The translations under genes were made by a program, and so were the position numbers. A stretch of 64,000 nucleotides of DNA from Delphinapterus leucas. Lineage: Eukaryota > Chordata > Mammalia > Artiodactyla > Monodontidae. The DNA lies in assembly GCF_002288925.2 (NCBI RefSeq), contig NW_022098069.1:80114608-80178607 (forward strand), in the 5' to 3' direction. Under the pieces are notes generated by a model. It was given only the letters and a program-made list of their open reading frames with translations. It was not told the DNA's origin and ran no database searches. Shown one piece after another: positions 23,690 to 36,046 of the stretch. Each line of letters opens with the position of its first letter. The first letter of the stretch is position 1.

Positions 23690-24565
23690 AAATAAAATAA
23701 ACAGCTCATGAAGCTCAATATTAAAAAAACAAACACCTCAATCCCAAAATGGGCGGAAGACCTTTCTCCAAAAAGACGTTTCTCCAAAAAAGACATACAG
23801 ATGGCCAAGAGACACATGAAAAGCTGCTCAACATGACTAATTATTAGAGAAATGCAAATCAAAACTACAGTGAGGTATCGCCTCACACCAGTTAGAATGG
23901 GCATCATCAGAAAATCTACAAACAACAAATGCTGGAGAGGGTGTGGAGAAAAGGGAACCCTCTTGCACTGTTGTTGGGCATGTACATTGATACAGCCACT
24001 ATGGAGGACAGTATGGAGGTTCCTTAAAAAACTAAAAATAGAATTACCATATAACCCAGCAATTTCACTACTGGGCCTATACCCAGAGAAAACCATATTT
24101 CAAAAAGACACACACACCCCAATGTTCATTGAAGGACTATTTACACTAGCCAGGTCATGGAAGGAACCTAAATGCCCATCGACAGATGAATGGATAACGA
24201 AGATGTGGTACATATATACAATGGAATATTACTCTGCCATAAAAAGGAACAAAATTGGGTCATTTGTAGAGACATGATGGACCCAGAGTCTGTCATACAG
24301 AGTGAAGTAACTCAGAACAAGAAAAACAAATATCGTATATTGACACATATATGTGGAATCTAGAAAAATGCTGCCGGTGAACCGGTTTGCAAGGCAGAAA
24401 TAGAGACACAGATGTAGAGAACAAACATGTGGACAGCAAAGTGGGAAAGCTGGAGTGGGGGTGATGGTGGTGGGATGAACTGGGATATTGGGATTGACAT
24501 ATATACATTAACATGTATATAATAGGTAACCAATAAGAACCTGTTGTATAAAAAATAAATAAAGC
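23690..24565 (+). mobile_element. L1 LINE, 5'-truncated, with ORF2 C-terminus and 3'UTR
   Basis: Starts at about 'cagctcatgaagctcaatat', passes through the ORF2 C-terminal coding region (readable 23852-24277) and the 3'UTR ('acatatatgtggaatctaga', 'gggattgacatatatacat', 'aagaacctgttgtataaaaa') to an A-rich end. A similar short L1-end phrase ('gagaacctgcagtgtaaaaa') precedes it at about 23600-23630 and may belong to another truncated copy. Confidence 0.9.
23852..24277 (+). pseudogene. L1 ORF2 C-terminal fragment (open 141-codon remnant)
   Basis: Encodes the end of L1 ORF2p. After [20 protein letters not shown] comes the Cys-rich motif [18 protein letters not shown], which keeps the C-x3-C-x7-H-x4-C spacing, followed by [20 protein letters not shown] and the terminal [19 protein letters not shown] block. 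The endonuclease and reverse-transcriptase domains are missing because of 5' truncation, so this is a dead fragment, although its last 141 codons are still uninterrupted. The first Met is just an internal residue. Confidence 0.9.
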
Positions 24566-26504
24566 AATTGCAAAATAGAATATTTAATATGGTACATTTG
24601 GTGTAAGAAAGTAGAGACAGTAAACAATAACCATATTTTTGCTTGTCTCTGTGAAAAGAAACACAAAAAGTATAAAGCACACCCCAAAATCAGGTCACCA
24701 ATAAGAGGTGAGGTTGGAAAGTGGACAAGAGCAAGTGACACTTTCTATAAATGATCTTTGTAAGACCTTGACTTCTTCAAGCATGTGAATGCTATTTATA
24801 TTTTTTACCTTGAAATAAGAATGGGAGGAAGGAAAAGCTAAAAATGAAAACAAACAGAAGCAAATTAACCCAAATGTATTTCAAATGAATAAGATACCCA
24901 AATAGAAATGATTATTTGAAATATGAATACAGTATTTGCTCATTTAGAAAATGAGCAAATATTTTGATGTTTTGGGTGGGGGCCAGCGATCCCACTTTGG
25001 AAGAAAAGATTTCAAATATTGAAAGGGATAAAGAAAGAAAATTGTTGGCCAGGTTGAATTGGAGGTGCTGATATGGACTGATTTCTAAAATATGTGTGTG
25101 CACGAATATGCAAGTATATGAGTTAGATTCCTTGGAGAAATAGCTAAATGTATGGCTGGTTCAGGGAAGGACAAGATGAGACTAGAGCATCTTGCCATGC
25201 CAGAAAGTAAAGAAGCACTTAAAAAAAAAAAAAGCATGTCACAAGGACATAAGTACCACCTGAATAGGCTTCCACTGGCCAAATGTGGGACAGTTTGATC
25301 AGTAAAATAATTAAGGAGAGTGATGAATTATAAAATTTGAAATAAGATGTAATTAATGAGACCATGTCTATAATAAATGCTGACTAGATGGATGGATGGG
25401 AAGAAAAAGTAGACTCATTCAGTAAAAAGGCCAAGTATGGACCATTAATTTTGGAGGGAATAATGGAGATAAATAATCATGTTGTAATTATTACTGGTGC
25501 GTGTTGCTGAGGATCTTAAAGTGTCTCCCTGTAGATTAAATATTGAAGATAAAAATGAGTATCTTAGTGTCTCAGCATAGATTAGCTATTAATTACAATG
25601 GAAAAGAGTAGTAACCATAGAGCAGAGAAGCTTACAACACTTTGTACAATATTTGAGTAATTTTTAATAATTCTGCTGGTCCAAAAGAAATACCAAACAG
25701 TTAAATTTATTAAGGAAATTCAGCAACTTATTAATAGCTATATCCAAAGATTTACTAACCATTTGGAAAAAATACACATATGTTGAAGGAAACAAATAAC
25801 CATTTTCTTTCATTCCTAAATAACCTAATGGGATGTGTCTACCTTTTGAGCACTGAACAAATTCTCAAATTTGGAATCAGATTAGACTGTGAGTATCTAC
25901 ATTGCTTTTTTGTGGTCTTGTTTTCATCACGGTGAACACTAAATACCTAGGTTTGCACCGTTATAACATCTTTGAAAGAACATAAGATGATTTAATCTAA
26001 ATGTAAGCTGACCTCAAGCTAATAGTTTATACAGTTACTAGCAGATGGCACGTGTCATTGTGTTTCCCTAGAAAATTAAAAGTATCCTTTGTCACCCCAT
26101 GTGTTCACCATGAGACCCTAGGATGCATTGACCCATAGTCTGAGAACCATGTTTATAATGAACATATCAGAAGACACCTTGACATTATGATGAAAATTAA
26201 TATTATTAATAAGGGGAAGATGGACATTGGGTGCCTCCAGAAGTGATATCTACACTAAGAGGGACAAAATATGGAATATTCAAGCTAGGAATATAAAACC
26301 TGAATCTAATCATAAGGAAGCAAGACAAACTCAAAGTTTTGTTTTTAAATAAATTTAAAACAACACCAGAGGGATGATAATTTTCATTAATATCAATTTA
26401 TAAAGTGCAAAGTAAAGCTGACAATTTTTTCCAGATCTAAGGAGACTGAAGAGAAATGACAACTCAGTAGAATACCTGATCCTAGACTGGATTGTTTTTT
26501 AAAA
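24566..26504. other. No gene seen; long unassigned AT-rich interval
   Basis: Nearly 2 kb with no recognised repeat or coding sequence. The ORFs at 24508-24741, 24912-25103 and 25085-25282 (all minus) lack recognisable motifs. Confidence 0.5.
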
Positions 26505-26668
26505 TTTTTTTCTGTAAAACTATGTTTTTATATTTTTATTGTGGTATAATTGACATGTAACATTATATTAGTTTCAGGTGTAAAAGATAATTATTTGATA
26601 TTTGTATATATTGCAAAATGATCACCACAATGAGTCTAGTTAACATCTGTCACCATACATAGTTACAA
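26505..26668 (-). mobile_element. Old L1 3' end fragment (reverse orientation)
   Basis: 'tatttttattgtggtataat', 'caaaatgatcaccacaatga' and 'gttaacatctgtcaccatac' reproduce the start of the L1 segment seen at 17498. It is cut short at about 26668, where a different L1 begins, so the younger L1 probably inserted into or next to it. Confidence 0.8.
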
Positions 26669-28437
26669 ACATTTTTTTATTGAAGTATAGTTGTTTTACA
26701 ATAATGTGTTAGTTTCAAGTGTACGGCACAGCGATTCAGTTTATATTTTTTTTCCTTCAGTTTCTCTTCCCTTACAGGTTATTAAAAAATATTGAATATA
26801 GTTCCCTGTGCCATACCATAGGTCATTGATGGTTATCTATTTTAAGTATAGTAATGTGTATATGTTAATCCCAACCTCCTAATTTATCCCTCCCCCACCC
26901 CCATTTCCCCTTTGGTAACCATAATTTTGTTTTCTAAGACTGTAAGACTGTTTCTGTTTTGTAAATAAGTTCATTTGTATCACATTTTAGTTTCCACATA
27001 TAAGTGATATCATATATTTGTTTTTCTCCTTCTGACTTACTTCACTTAGCTTGATAATCTGTAGGTCCATCAAGTTGCTGCAAATGCATTATTTCTTTCT
27101 TTCTTTAGGCTGAGTAGTATTTCATTGTGTATATATTTATACCACATCTTTTTCATGCATTTATCTGTCAGTGGACATTTAGGTTGCTTCCATGTCTTGG
27201 CTATTGTAAATAGTGCTGCGATGAACATTGGGGTGCATGTATCTTTTCGAATTATGGTTTTCTCTGGATATAGCTCCAGGAGTGGTGTTTCAGGAGAATA
27301 TGGTAGCTCTATTTTTAATCTTTTAAGGAACCTCCGTATTGTTCTCCATAATGGCTGTACCAGTTCACATTCCCACGAACAGTGTAGGAGGGTTCCTTGA
27401 TCTCCACACCCTCTCCAGCATTTATTATTTGTAGACTTTTTGATGATGACAGTTCTGACCAGTGTGAGATGATACCTCATTGTAGTTTTGATTTGCATTT
27501 CTCTAGTAATTAGCGATGTTGAACATCTTTTCATGTGCTTTTCAGCCATCTGTATGTCTTCTTTGGAGGAATGTCTATTTAGATCTTCTGCCCATTTTTT
27601 GATTGGGTTGTCTGTTTTCTTGATATTGAGCTGTATGAACTGTTTGTATATTTTGAAGATTAATCCCTTATCAGTCACATTGTTTGCAAATATTTTCTCC
27701 CATTCTGTACGTTGTCTTTTTGTTTATGGTTTCATTTGCTGTGAAAAAGCTTTTAAGTTTATTAGGTCCCATTTGTTTATTTTTGTTTTTATTTCCATTA
27801 CTCTAGGAGATGGATCCAAAAAGTTACTGCTGCAATTTATGTCAGAGTGTTCTGCCTATGTTTTCCACTAAGAGTTTTATAGTGTCCAGTCTTACATTTA
27901 GGTTCTTAATCTATTTTGAGTTTATTTTTGTGTATGGTGTTAGAGAATGTTCTAACTTCATTCTTTTACACATAGTTGTCCAGTTTTCCCAGCACCATTT
28001 ATTGTAAGAGGCTGTCTATTCTCCATTGTATATTCTCACCTCCTTTGTCATAGATTAGGTGAACATAGGTGTGTGAGTTTATTTCCATGCTTTCTATCAT
28101 GTTCCATTGATCTGTATTTCTGTTTTTGTGCCAGTACCATACTATTTGAATTACTATAGCTTCGTACTATAGTCTGAAGTCAGGGAGCCTGATTCCTCCA
28201 GCTCCATTTTTCTTTCTCAAAATTGCTTTGGCTATTCAGGGTCTTTTGTGTCCCAATACAAATTTAAAATTTTTCTCTTCTGGTTCTGTGAAAAAAGCCG
28301 TTGGTAATCTGATAGGAATTGCATTTAATCTGTAGATTGTCTTGGGTAGTGTGGTCATATTGATGATATTGGTTCTTATAATCCAAGAACATGGTATATC
28401 TTTCCATCTGTTAGTATCATTTGCCATTTCTTTCATC
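26669..28437 (-). mobile_element. L1 LINE, 5'-truncated, reverse orientation
   Basis: The plus strand carries the complement of the L1 3'UTR ('tattgaagtatagttgtttt', 'agttccctgtgccataccat', 'catataagtgatatcatat') followed by the complement of ORF2 from C-terminus towards the RT thumb region, ending near 28437 ('gccatttctttcatcagc'). About 1.77 kb. No target duplication is evident. Confidence 0.92.
27070..27678 (-). pseudogene. L1 ORF2 C-terminal fragment (open 202-codon remnant)
   Basis: On the minus strand it reads [20 protein letters not shown]..., then [20 protein letters not shown], the Cys-rich segment [18 protein letters not shown] (C-x3-C-x7-H-x4-C kept), [20 protein letters not shown] and a degraded [17 protein letters not shown] end. 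It lacks the endonuclease and catalytic RT. It is the longest uninterrupted ORF2 piece in the window, but it has no native start and belongs to a 5'-truncated, dead element. The matching plus-strand ORFs (27125-27400, 27488-27871) are its shadows. Confidence 0.9.
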
Positions 28438-28449
28438 AGCTACACTGGA

Positions 28450-28700
28450 TTCTTTACTGGAGAAAAAAAAATTTGCTACAGAAGATTATTGGAGCAATCA
28501 GCAAACTGGAATATGCAGAGCAATTTAGATAAAAGTATTTTATCAATATTACATGTTCATAATTGCACTGTGGTTATATAAAAGAATGTCCTTATTCTTA
28601 AAAAATACATACTGAAGTATTAGGGATAAAGGGCAATGAAATACACAACTTACTCTGTTCATAGTGAAAGAAGATAATGAGAGAGAGTGAGCAAAAGATA
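28450..28700 (+). repeat. Probable ancient LINE-type 3' repeat
   Basis: 'gctacagaagattattggag', 'atcaatattacatgttcata', 'ttgcactgtggttatataaa', 'agaatgtccttattctta' and 'atacatactgaagtatta' occur in the order known from a common old mammalian L1M-type 3' repeat. I am fairly sure it is an interspersed repeat but not of the exact family. Confidence 0.5.
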
Positions 28701-30849
28701 CATCAAGTGAATTTATATAAAAATTGTTATTTACTTGGTAAGTATTTTGCAACAAGAGGGGTCTTTTTAGGAATTCTGTAGGAAGTAAAATATTTTCACG
28801 TTTCACTCTGTATTTGTTCACCAGTATATGACAGAAAACTTTCCAGAAAATAAAGTATGGAAGAATTATTTTAAAGATGTCATGAAATTTTTCTTGCTTT
28901 GATTACAAAGATTTTTTAGATACTTTTTTCTGTTATTAATTCCATAATCTTCCTTTCAAGTTTGTCATAGTCAAACCAGATAAATTATGCATTTATATTA
29001 CTCATCCAATTTTGAGCTAATTAGATTGTAAATAGCTTCATCACTTTCATAATTTGATCTCTATTTTAAAAATATGTGCATATTTAATTAATGTAGAAAC
29101 ACTGATAAGTTAAAATTACAACCTTATACAGATTTTTCAGATACATAAGATACTGTTTTATGTCTTCTGAAATTAACATAAATTGAAGGATCATAATGTT
29201 AAAACAGATGCATTTATTGCACTTACTTCACCTTCTAACACAATGTTAATGCTTTCATGATGAACACTACTTATGGAGGTACCAATGCTTCGAGCTGGTG
29301 TGTTTGAAAATATAGTGATAGGCAGCCTCCAGTAATGAGAAATGATCATGAATATGCACAAATGATTCCATCTGTATTTTAACTTGCTCCAGTCTTATAG
29401 TGTCCAAGCATAGTATCTGATGTATTCATAAAATAATAATTTTTGAAATAATGGAGGAGGAATTATGCTTGTAGGCAGTGGATAAGGATTGCTACCATGT
29501 TGATAATTATCCTCACCTCTGTTAGCTTAAGAAAGGAAAACAAGTCTGATCATTATAGTCAATGTTTTGTCAGAGTTAAGGGAGTGGGTAGGAGATGTGA
29601 GCCTGTTGTCCCTGTAGGATTTTGAACCACAGAATGGAATGGAATGTAAAACAGATGGTAATCTCTATTTAAATTTTATGCACACTATCCAAAAAATGTC
29701 TTCCCTGAAAACCATATAGTGTCCTCTTTTCCCCACTCAAAATTCCATACCCTCCCCATATCTTACCCTTGCAATCTATCATCTACTGCAACTTCATCTC
29801 AATAAGTTTTAATTCAGTAACCTTATTGCTCTTCACCTAAACGTTATATACTGTTCACTATCATTGTGTTCTTAAGTGTTTCATGCCTTAACTGAAGTAT
29901 GTCCCCTTCCTTGAGAATTACTTTATATGTAACCCTACCCAGTGGTGACTATTCACTCACCCCATATGCACTTCACCTTTGTTTGCTGTGCTTGATGTTC
30001 TGTTTGATCCTTGGTATAAGGTCCAGTCTATACTCACTAATCTTGTAGATCTTGTAGATATTCTGCGCCTTGAGACATGTGTCCTTGTGCTATACCACCC
30101 AACATTCCTCTTCCTGCTATTATCTATAACATGTCAGCATCTAACTTCGTATTCCTCTCCACCGCATTCATTGCCAATATTCTGGGTGACCCCACTTTCC
30201 ATATAGGTGAGCATCTCAACATTCAGCCTCTCTGTTCTTTAATATCTTCATCTCCAATGACTTTTCTCCTTCCTTCCTCGGCCACATAATCCTACATCAT
30301 AAGCTATATCTTGTTCCACCCGGTAGTGCTCCTACGACTCACCTTTGCTCTCTATACCAACCTTCTTAGTTCACTTGTGAATTACTTCTAACCATACATT
30401 CTTTTGACCCCATGCAAATCTCCACTTTTCCTTATTTCCATATCTCCATTTATTGCCCTCATCATTTACCCCTCCATATTCAGTCTTTGCTCCGTGGCTC
30501 ATTATTTTAATAACTCTCATGCCAATATGCTAAACCTCGTTCACATTTTTATTCTCATTGCACCCAGGGGACAAATTCTAAAGCTTGATCATCTGTTTTC
30601 TCCACTTCCAAAAAGGGTCACATGTACTACTGGAGAATATTGGAGCATTAGCACTATACATACTGTTCAGAACATCAACAATGTTGTCTCCACCCTCCTT
30701 ATCAGGAATCCTACATCATCTATTTTGTCAACTACTTACTTTATAATAAAACCTTTCAAGTGTCAATGAAACATTGTCAAATTATCTTTAAAATAGTCTA
30801 TTGGGCCATATGTAACCTTCAAAACTACAATATTAATTCCTTCTTCACA
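28701..30849. other. No gene seen; right half pyrimidine-rich, possibly ancient LINE
   Basis: 28701-29690 shows nothing. About 29690-30849 is C/T-rich on the plus strand with phrases such as 'ccccactttccatataggtg' and 'tcatctccaatgacttttct', and it leads directly into a recognisable L2. It may be the 5' continuation of that L2 or another old non-LTR element. The ORFs 29979-30206, 30077-30289 and 30404-30769 lie in it and are judged to be chance readings. Confidence 0.45.
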
Positions 30850-32145
30850 ATGAAGTTTCTTTACAGTGGTTGACATATGCTGTGTCCACTTTCTCACTTT
30901 TTTAAAAAAAAACTCTTTAACCCCATTCAGCTGTCTTGTGCTCCAATCATTCCATCAAAACAACACTCACTTTAATTACTGAGGACCTCCTGGAGGTTAA
31001 TTTGGAGGCATATTTTTAGGTTTCTTAATTGTCTGGTGAATTACTTTGCAAAACATTTTCCTTGGATTTTGCCATTCAAGCCGTGTTTATGTTATTCTGC
31101 TATATCTGGCCCCTGTTTCTCCATCTTTTTCTGGATTATCACCTCTCTTCCTCAACACTGGAGTTCCTCAAGACTCAGTGCTGTATCTTTTCTCTTCTCA
31201 CTCTCATCTTATTCATGTTAAAAAGCTTCCATCGTCATCTATATATCATCTATATGCCAATTATTTGCAAATTTATATTTAAGCTTATTCATTGAGCTCC
31301 AGACTCACATCTCTAATTGTTCACTTAATACCTAAAGGAACTAAAACTTTTCTTGGCACAAAGTAGAGTATTAAAAATATGTTAAATAAAGGCCAAAGTT
31401 ACCTCAAATTGAACATATTCCAAATAAGCTCAGAATCTCTTCCCTTGTCCTCCCCAGCAAGAAAATTAACTTTCTCTCCTCCAGGTTTGTATCTCGGTGA
31501 TTGATACCACTGTTCATCTTTATGAATATGACAGATACTGAGAAGTCACATTTACCCTCACATATTATATCCTATGTACCCCTAAGTCATATCTGTTTAT
31601 CTCCAAAATTCCACTAAAACCAACTTTATTTCCTTTCCACTGTCACCATGCTAGTTCAAGTAGTCATCACACTCTACCCCCTTTCTTACTATTATCTTCT
31701 AAATGATCTACTTGCAACCCTTGGATACTGGAGCTGAAAAGACAATATTTCATAAATTTACCCCAAACTTTTATGTTCCTTTTTCATACTGTATCTCCTG
31801 TTTAGAAGGCTTTTCCCTTCTATTGCTTTCTCTCCCCTCTCAATCATTTTCCTACTTAACTAACTTTCCTTCTTTAGATATCTGCTTTATATTGCTTAAT
31901 CAAGAGCCCTTCCCTAATTAGCTTGACTATAGTGAATTCCTAGGCTCTATGAACTTATAACTTTATAAATTTTCATTCATAGAATGTTCACAGTCTATTT
32001 TAATGTACTGTACTACACCGTATTTATGGAAGAATGGCCTGTATCTGTTATTTTCTGACTGCTTTACTCTCAGTGACTAATACAGTTCCTGGCACATAGT
32101 AGGAACTACAATACAGTAACTACTGTTTGTACAGTCAATGAATAA
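30850..32145 (+). mobile_element. Long L2 (LINE2) with decayed reverse transcriptase and 3' end
   Basis: L2 landmarks appear in order. 'cactttaattactgaggacc' is the upstream RT region. The next translated block is GVPQDSVLYLFSSHS (compare the L2/CR1 RT motif GVPQGSVLGPLLFS). HLYANYLQIYI stands where L2 has the catalytic YADD box, so the two Asp are lost. Then come 'gagctccagactcacatct', 'cacatagtaggaactacaat' and the tail 'gtcaatgaataagg'. Frame breaks are frequent. At about 1.3 kb it is the longest ancient LINE in the window. Confidence 0.7.
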
Positions 32146-32297
32146 GGAGAAACGACTTCTTTGCTATGGGGAGACATAAACGGTTTATTATATGTAGCTT
32201 ATATTATCCAATAAAATATAACACACAATTCAGCTCTGAATACCAATAGAATGTTCTATAGGAGTTTTATGTAAGGGACACACAGGGCATACTTATA

Positions 32298-33047
32298 CAG
32301 TAAGCCCCCTATGTACAAACATTCAAATTGGGAACTTTCAAAGACGTGAATGTGCGGTGCAACATGAGGCGCTTACTAATGAAGACATGATGGAATTGGA
32401 GGCCCAGAGAAAGGCGGAAGAGAACAAGAGGAAGAAGAAGTAACTGAAGAACCAAAGAGATTCACGACGCAGGAAATGGCAAGGGGATTTTTTTTTTTTT
32501 TTTGAGAACATGCTGTTAGTTTTTGAGGCAAGGACCAGAACGTAGAACGGTACACAAAGGTTGCAGCAGCCGTTCAGAATGCAATCCAGTGCTACCGTGT
32601 CATCTATGATGAGATAAAAAGAGCTACTACCAGACATCACTGGATCATTTTTCAAGAGGGTAGACAGAATTGAATCTAGCAAGGAACCAGAATCTGTGAC
32701 ATCAACATCAGACATGAGTGAAATTGCAGCTGGCCCTCTATCTCCTACTGCTGATGATCCTTCAGCTCTGCCATCTCCCACCTTCTCTCCCTCTTCCAGC
32801 CTGTTCACTCAGTGTCAGCCCCTGCATGCCAGCTGTTGTACTGTACCACTGTACTTTTCAGGGGACTGTACTGTAAGATTAAAAATGTTTTCTTTATTTT
32901 TTGTGTTTGTTTTTTTATGTATTATTTGTGTGAAAAGTATTATAAACCTATTACAATACAGTACTGTATAGACAATTGTGTTGGTTGGGTACCTAATAAC
33001 GGACATGCTCTCAGAAAGGAACTCGTCCGTATGTAGGGGACTTACTG
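32298..33047 (+). mobile_element. Tigger-type Tc1/mariner DNA transposon relic with both TIRs
   Basis: The left TIR cagtaagccccctatgtaca and the right end ccgtatgtaggggacttactg are inverted repeats. TA flanks both ends (32296-32297 and 33048-33049), the usual mariner target site. The 750-bp element keeps only the C-terminal part of a transposase reading frame (32372-32808). The right ~200 bp are AT-rich non-coding sequence ('aatacagtactgtataga') typical of Tigger 3' ends. A T15 run (about 32489-32503) inside it is probably a later expansion. Confidence 0.88.
32372..32808 (+). pseudogene. Tigger transposase C-terminal remnant
   Basis: Plus-strand translation gives LTNEDMMELEAQRKAEENKR and a stop. 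After the T-run it continues in fragments as RYTKVAAAVQNAIQCYRVIY, then a frame change, TSLDHFFKRVDRIESSKEPE and a Ser/Pro-rich end (DDPSALPSPTFSPSSS). This is the acidic/linker C-terminus of Tigger (CENP-B-related, DDE) transposases. The DNA-binding and catalytic domains are absent. It is broken by stops and frameshifts and not functional. The minus-strand 156-codon ORF at 32338-32808 is an antisense shadow. Confidence 0.8.
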
Positions 33048-34261
33048 TATAAAGGGCACAGGGGGATAATAGGCAGTTTTTCATTATGTTTGAAAAAACA
33101 ATTAGATATTTTCTTTAATGGAAGCTTGTAGATATTGAAAATATAAGATTCGTTCAACTGAGTAAAAGTATTTCTACACAGAACTAAAACGATTTTTGTT
33201 GTTGTTCTTAAAAATTTAATATAGTAACAGAAATTAGAACACCAGTTCCAAATGCTAAAATGTCAGTCATCTGAAATAGAACAAATTAAATCTCCCGGGA
33301 TTAGGAAAGGAATTTGTTTCAGGATCTTGGATATAGCCAAGCCTGTAAGGGATATTAACTTGTTCTAGGTATGTGGATTGGAAAATATCAAGAATAAATA
33401 GCCAGGTAAATAATTACAGGTTCTTTCTATGTCTAAGTGAGGTTTACAAAAGTCTTACTTATAAATAATTCATAGTTAAATCCTTTGCATGTGTGAAATG
33501 CAAATGTTTTGGTGGTTTATTTAAAATAATCCATGTGGTTTAGATACCAGATATTCTGGTGACAGAATAGATAATTCTGTTCTAAAATTTAGGAACACAC
33601 ACCTATTCATTCCTAGCTAGAAAAATAGCCTCAAGAGGGCAAACCAGAGAGGAGGTGTCTGTGACCTAGCATTATTATATTTATGAAAGGCTTAGAGGTA
33701 TGCCTGACACATAGCGGCTGATTTATAATGATAAAATTATTATTATAGTTCCAACCAAAAAACTATTCCTGTAGGAAATGTACATTTATTTATCACATCC
33801 CCATTAAAAATCTGGGATTTAGGTTTAAAAGTATGCATCTGGACCCATCTGTATACCATGAACAGATTTATTTTGAAATTGAAAAAATTTCATGGAATAC
33901 TTATATAGTATTCTACAACTTACTTATGTTGAGAAAAGGTTAATCCCAACTACTCAAAACATAAATAATTAATTCTGTGAATGGATAGTGAGTCAAGAAG
34001 TTTGACAGTTATTTACATATAAGAAGCTAAGCTTCCAAACATTTTCATTACTTCAGGGTCTGGATTATCTTAATGAATTTAATTCAAGGAAATGTTTTAC
34101 TCTTCTCTTATATTCACTATGTAATAAGAATAGTTGAGGAATGGAAAAAAATAATCCCACTGGATATTTATGCTCAAGAAAATTCAGTCTGTTTAGAAGA
34201 GATAGACACATATACAACAATAATAATCATGAGAAATGCTACAATTATTGGTACTTTGAGG
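33048..34261. other. No gene seen; possible very short MIR-like end
   Basis: 33665-33720 ('ggcttagaggtatgcctgac acatagcg') resembles the end of MIR or L2, but it is too short to annotate separately. The remainder is unassigned AT-rich DNA. Confidence 0.45.
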
Positions 34262-34700
34262 TGTTAAAAAAACAAAAATTCAACTAAATAAATTTAAAAA
34301 TATAATTGGCTTTATTCAGCTATTCATTAATTGGGCAGCATCCCATCTAGCAGATAGAAAGGAACTCCAAGGAGCTGTACAAAATGGAAGGCTTGTGTAA
34401 GTAGAGGGGGGTGGGAAAAGGAAGTTCCTAACAAGGAGTAGATTGTTTCCGACAAGGTCACCTTCCTATAGAGGACAGACGGGGTCTATCTAATGGATTA
34501 CCTCACTATTGATGACCAGATAATTCCAAATTGACTGGGTAAAGCTTACATTCCTGGGAGAGGTTGAAACTGCCATTAGATTAGGTCTTGGTTTGCTGAC
34601 ATGGGGCTTTGCACGAGCGACTGCACTTGGAGGACTATTATTTTTTTTAACACAGCAAGAACCTACTTCTGTGCAAAATAAGTGACACAGATTTTTATGT
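34262..34700 (-). mobile_element. Class I endogenous retrovirus LTR (reverse orientation)
   Basis: Read on the minus strand it shows 'ccagtcaatttggaattatc', 'tttctatctgctagatggga', 'tgctgcccaattaatgaata' and an AATAAA (plus-strand tttatt at 34311-34316) just before the LTR end, which is a typical ERV1 LTR R/U5 layout. It ends in TG on the plus strand at 34262. The far end (about 34700) is uncertain. No internal retroviral genes adjoin, so it is a solo or truncated LTR. Confidence 0.6.
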
Positions 34701-35712
34701 AAGGTGTTTAAGCAGTGTATCATTTAAGGCTATTCTTTATAGGATTTTGGTGATCCTTTTGCTCTAGGGACCATTAAGCAATTTACTGACTATTCCGGTG
34801 ATTGAGGGAGCTAATACTACCTCTGAAATGATCCACTGAAATTTAAATCAGTCAAAGTAGTTTTCAAGAGGTGGCTTAGGAGGTCTCATCTCTGAATCTC
34901 CTGTTTGCCTATTATTGTTCTCTATACAGACATCCTTTTGTAATGAGGTAAGGATACTTCCATATGATCAATGGATTGGTAAACATTTACTGAAAACTTT
35001 ATTTATAACCTATTTAAGCATTAGTAATTGTCACATCTACATTAAAAAAAATTTAAGTGTGATATATAATGAGTTGAATGCTTTCAGAACATATACAGTG
35101 GAAAGCAATTTATGCACATTTCCATTAAGAATGGAATTCTTTTTTCCTGTATAATGCAGTCCATTTTTCCTTCTTTTCTGACTATCCTATATTCTCACAT
35201 GTTTTTGACGGGCATATCTCTAGACAAAAAAGGAAATGAGGTAGGTGCCCTCAGAACATGCTGGATTCAGGGAGGAGAACTAAAGAACTGTCCCTTTTTT
35301 GACATCAAGTCTTGTGAATAACACCCCAGCAGAAGACACAACGTGCTGAAGCTGAAGTTATGTTTTCAGTGTTTCACCTGATGATACTATTGGTTTCTGA
35401 CTTAACCTTCCCACAAACATAAGATCTAGCTAGTATGTTGGTGGTGTTAGAAATATATTTTCTGTAGAATGCTCACTTACTCTCCTCAGCCAGTTATAAG
35501 GCAAAGGAACAGATGTGTAGAATAAGGGTGAGGTCTTCATTCCCTTCATAGAGGGGACCACTATTCCCTTGAAAGAAAAAGAATCAAGTTAAAATTAGTA
35601 ATGGTTTTAAATATTTTGTTTTACTTTTCTGAAGAACTTTGTGATATAGTTTCATTGTAAATATACCCCATGACTTAGTAACTTTCTGGAAACATGTTCC
35701 TCCATTCAAATG
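34701..35712. other. No gene seen; unassigned
   Basis: ORFs 34915-35154 and 35112-35321 (+) have no recognised features. Nothing else stands out. Confidence 0.5.
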
Positions 35713-36038
35713 TGAATGAGACAGGCTGGGACCTGGGACCCTTTGCTGCAGTGCTGCAATGCTTGCACCTGGACACACCTCTCTTCCAGCAACAAAATAC
35801 AAAGAAACTGCATGGGACTAAGAATAACTGTGTGCATGTGCAATTGGGGCAAGTTCTGGACAAAAGAGACCAAAAAAGCCCAACTGCCATTTTTGAGGAG
35901 TCTGGAGCAAAAACAGGGTGTCACAAGCAAAAGTAGGGTACTGAGCATGCCCCCTGCACTCAACACCACCAGAGGGGTGGGCAAAACACCTAAGCCACCC
36001 CTCTGGCCCAACCCCTGGACACACCCCTACCCTCACCC

Positions 36039-36046
36039 TATATAAG
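36039..36046 (+). promoter_or_regulatory. TATA box of the solo LTR
   Basis: tatataag lies about 107 bp upstream of the LTR poly(A) signal, in GC-rich U3 sequence, the expected place for a retroviral core promoter. Sequence-level prediction only. Confidence 0.65.

Noticed and set aside
23644..24096. 150-codon minus-strand ORF
   Set aside because: Antisense shadow of L1 ORF2.
32338..32808. 156-codon minus-strand ORF
   Set aside because: Entirely antisense to the Tigger transposase remnant inside a TIR-bounded element.
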